Shown: piece after piece, positions 63,073-64,000 of the stretch
Position numbering within the stretch: the first letter of the stretch is position 1
Layout: each line of letters starts with the position of its first letter
NCBI GenBank assembly: GCA_017480445.1
Contig: JAFVAO010000062.1
Coordinates: 1 to 64,000, forward strand
Source of the DNA: Lachnospiraceae bacterium
GTDB taxonomy: Bacteria > Bacillota > Clostridia > Lachnospirales > Lachnospiraceae
Reading direction: 5' to 3'
DNA: 64,000 nucleotides
Translations under genes and position numbers: made by a program
Notes under the pieces: model-generated
Told to the model about the DNA's origin: nothing
Database searches by the model: none
What the model saw: the letters and a program-made list of their open reading frames with translations, nothing else

Positions 63073-64000
63073 ATGATACTTTCCTGTCAAAATATCTCCA
63101 AGAGCTTTGGGGAAAACACCGTACTGCAGCAAGTCTGCTTTCATATTGAGAACATGGAAAAAGCTGCCATTGTCGGCATCAACGGCGCCGGTAAGACGAC
63201 GCTTCTGCGGATCCTGATCGGGGAAATGCCCGCAGACGAAGGCTCTGTTACATTTGCAAGGGACAGCTCCTACGGATATCTTGCGCAGGACGGCGCCGTG
63301 GACACCACACGCAGCATCTATGAGGAGCTGCTCTCTGTCAAGCAGGAGCTCGTGGATCTGGAACACAATCTGCGACGCACCGAAGAGGAAATGCATCATG
63401 CGCAGGGAGACGCCCTGGAAGATCTGATGAAGCGCTACACCGCGTTCACACATGCCTTTGAGATGGGCGACGGATATGCCTATCGGAGCGAGCTCGTCGG
63501 CGTATTGAAGGGACTGGGATTTGCCGAGAGCGAGTTCGACACGCCCATCGCCACCCTCTCCGGCGGTCAGAAAACCCGCGTTGCACTCGGCAAACTGCTG
63601 CTGCAAAAACCGGATCTGATCATTTTGGACGAGCCGACCAACCACTTGGATCTGAACGCCATCGTGTGGTTGGAGACCTATCTGCTGAATTACAAGGGCG
63701 CCGTGCTGATCGTCTCGCACGACCGCTTTTTCCTGGATCGGATCGCCACCAAGGTGATCGAGCTGGATCGCGGCAAATGCACAGTATTCCAAGGCAATTA
63801 TTCGGATTATGCCGTCAAAAAAGAACAGCTGCGCATCGCCGCCCTGCACGCGTATCTCAACCAACAGCAAAAAATTCAGCACCAGGAAGCGGTGATCGAA
63901 AAGCTGCGCTCCTTCAACCGCGAGAAATCCATCAAACGCGCCGAGAGCCGGCAAAAAGCGCTGGACAAACTGGAGGTCTTAGAGCGGCCGACCGAGGAAA
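63073..64000 (+). CDS. ABC-F family ATPase (truncated by window end)
   Basis: First 309 codons of a soluble two-domain ABC-F protein that acts on the ribosome (translation factor or antibiotic protection type). The first nucleotide domain shows Walker A GINGAGKTTLLR, the signature LSGGQKTRVALGK, Walker B LIILDEPTNHLDL and the switch ISHD-like VSHDRFFLD; the charged linker follows (KIQHQEAVIEKLRSFNREKS). The frame is still open at the window edge, so the second domain lies outside. Start at ATG 63073 with AGAGGATG upstream. Confidence 0.92.
   Translation, partial: MILSCQNISKSFGENTVLQQVCFHIENMEKAAIVGINGAGKTTLLRILIGEMPADEGSVTFARDSSYGYLAQDGAVDTTRSIYEELLSVKQELVDLEHNLRRTEEEMHHAQGDALEDLMKRYTAFTHAFEMGDGYAYRSELVGVLKGLGFAESEFDTPIATLSGGQKTRVALGKLLLQKPDLIILDEPTNHLDLNAIVWLETYLLNYKGAVLIVSHDRFFLDRIATKVIELDRGKCTVFQGNYSDYAVKKEQLRIAALHAYLNQQQKIQHQEAVIEKLRSFNREKSIKRAESRQKALDKLEVLERPTEE

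Noticed and set aside
63028..63954. A 308-codon minus-strand frame near the right edge
   Set aside because: The opposite strand encodes an ABC-F ATPase with all classic motifs; the minus-strand frame is a shadow.
1..64000. tRNA, rRNA, CRISPR or mobile-element genes
   Set aside because: Intergenic gaps are short and hold no tRNA-like cloverleaf, no 16S/23S motif, no repeated spacer array and no transposase or integrase frames.

Overview
The window looks like chromosomal core sequence from an anaerobic, spore-forming Clostridia species, most likely Lachnospiraceae. The evidence is sporulation genes (yqfC/yqfD, a SpoIIIE/FtsK translocase beside a TepA-type ClpP-like protease, a LysM/GH18 spore protein), a group-B-like [FeFe] hydrogenase, an NfnAB-type transhydrogenase, Rex, formate-THF ligase with FolD, and many small Firmicute families (DUF1292, DUF896, DUF5662). 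GC content is moderate. Nearly all genes are on the minus strand. Plus-strand exceptions are aroC, a nonsense-interrupted DUF1292 gene and a truncated ABC-F ATPase at the right edge. I see no rRNA, tRNA, CRISPR array, prophage or insertion sequence.

Layout, left to right. 1-150: a compact structured palindromic element downstream of serA. 151-2433: serC-serA with a clear sigma-A promoter. 2.6-8.8 kb: leuB-ilvD-ilvB for branched-chain amino acids, followed by an L,D-transpeptidase. 8.8-10.6 kb: yajC and tgt. 10.7-11.8 kb: aroC. 11.9-15.8 kb: a lactonase-fold protein, a Cys-rich peptide, DUF5662, and a GH13 debranching-enzyme homologue that seems to have lost its catalytic residues. 15.9-19.6 kb: broken DUF1292, a UvrD-like helicase, gltX. 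19.7-27.8 kb: a long tight gene run (FAD oxidoreductase, lgt, a 35-residue membrane peptide, proB, K+ channel, DUF896, 5-formyl-THF cyclo-ligase, proA, hydrogenase). 27.9-32.9 kb: a secreted-like or cytosolic DUF6033-like protein, a Ca2+/Na+ antiporter preceded by two tiny membrane proteins, a BaiN-type flavoprotein and two poorly characterised membrane proteins. 33-41.6 kb: MviN/SpoVB-like flippase, ybeY, phoH, yqfD, yqfC, pyrimidine-nucleoside phosphorylase, LysM-GH18, nth, rlmH. 41.6-51.2 kb: NfnAB, a zinc-ribbon/TPR protein, folD, fhs, ftsK. 51.3-56.8 kb: tepA with a structured leader, a polytopic membrane protein with a GT2 glycosyltransferase, metY, yebC. 56.8-62.9 kb: a CNNM/CBS protein, mazF, alr, nnr, a coiled-coil protein, rex. 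63.07 kb to the edge: ABC-F ATPase.

Metabolically the genes point to fermentative redox balancing (Rex, hydrogenase, NfnAB), one-carbon folate metabolism (fhs, folD, cyclo-ligase) and amino-acid prototrophy (Ser, Val/Ile/Leu, Pro, aromatic, Met).

The observations most worth following up are the catalytically dead-looking GH13 protein, the leader of tepA (a sigma-G-like promoter followed by terminator-like hairpins reaching into the ribosome binding site), the amber codon in an otherwise intact DUF1292 gene that keeps a consensus promoter and RBS, a second copy of the ilvD 3' end differing only at synonymous sites, three unlisted micro-genes, and a Rex-like operator over the rex promoter. No clearly new multi-gene system is evident. 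Most of the window is ordinary core genome, and function calls rest on recognition of families and motifs, not on database searches.
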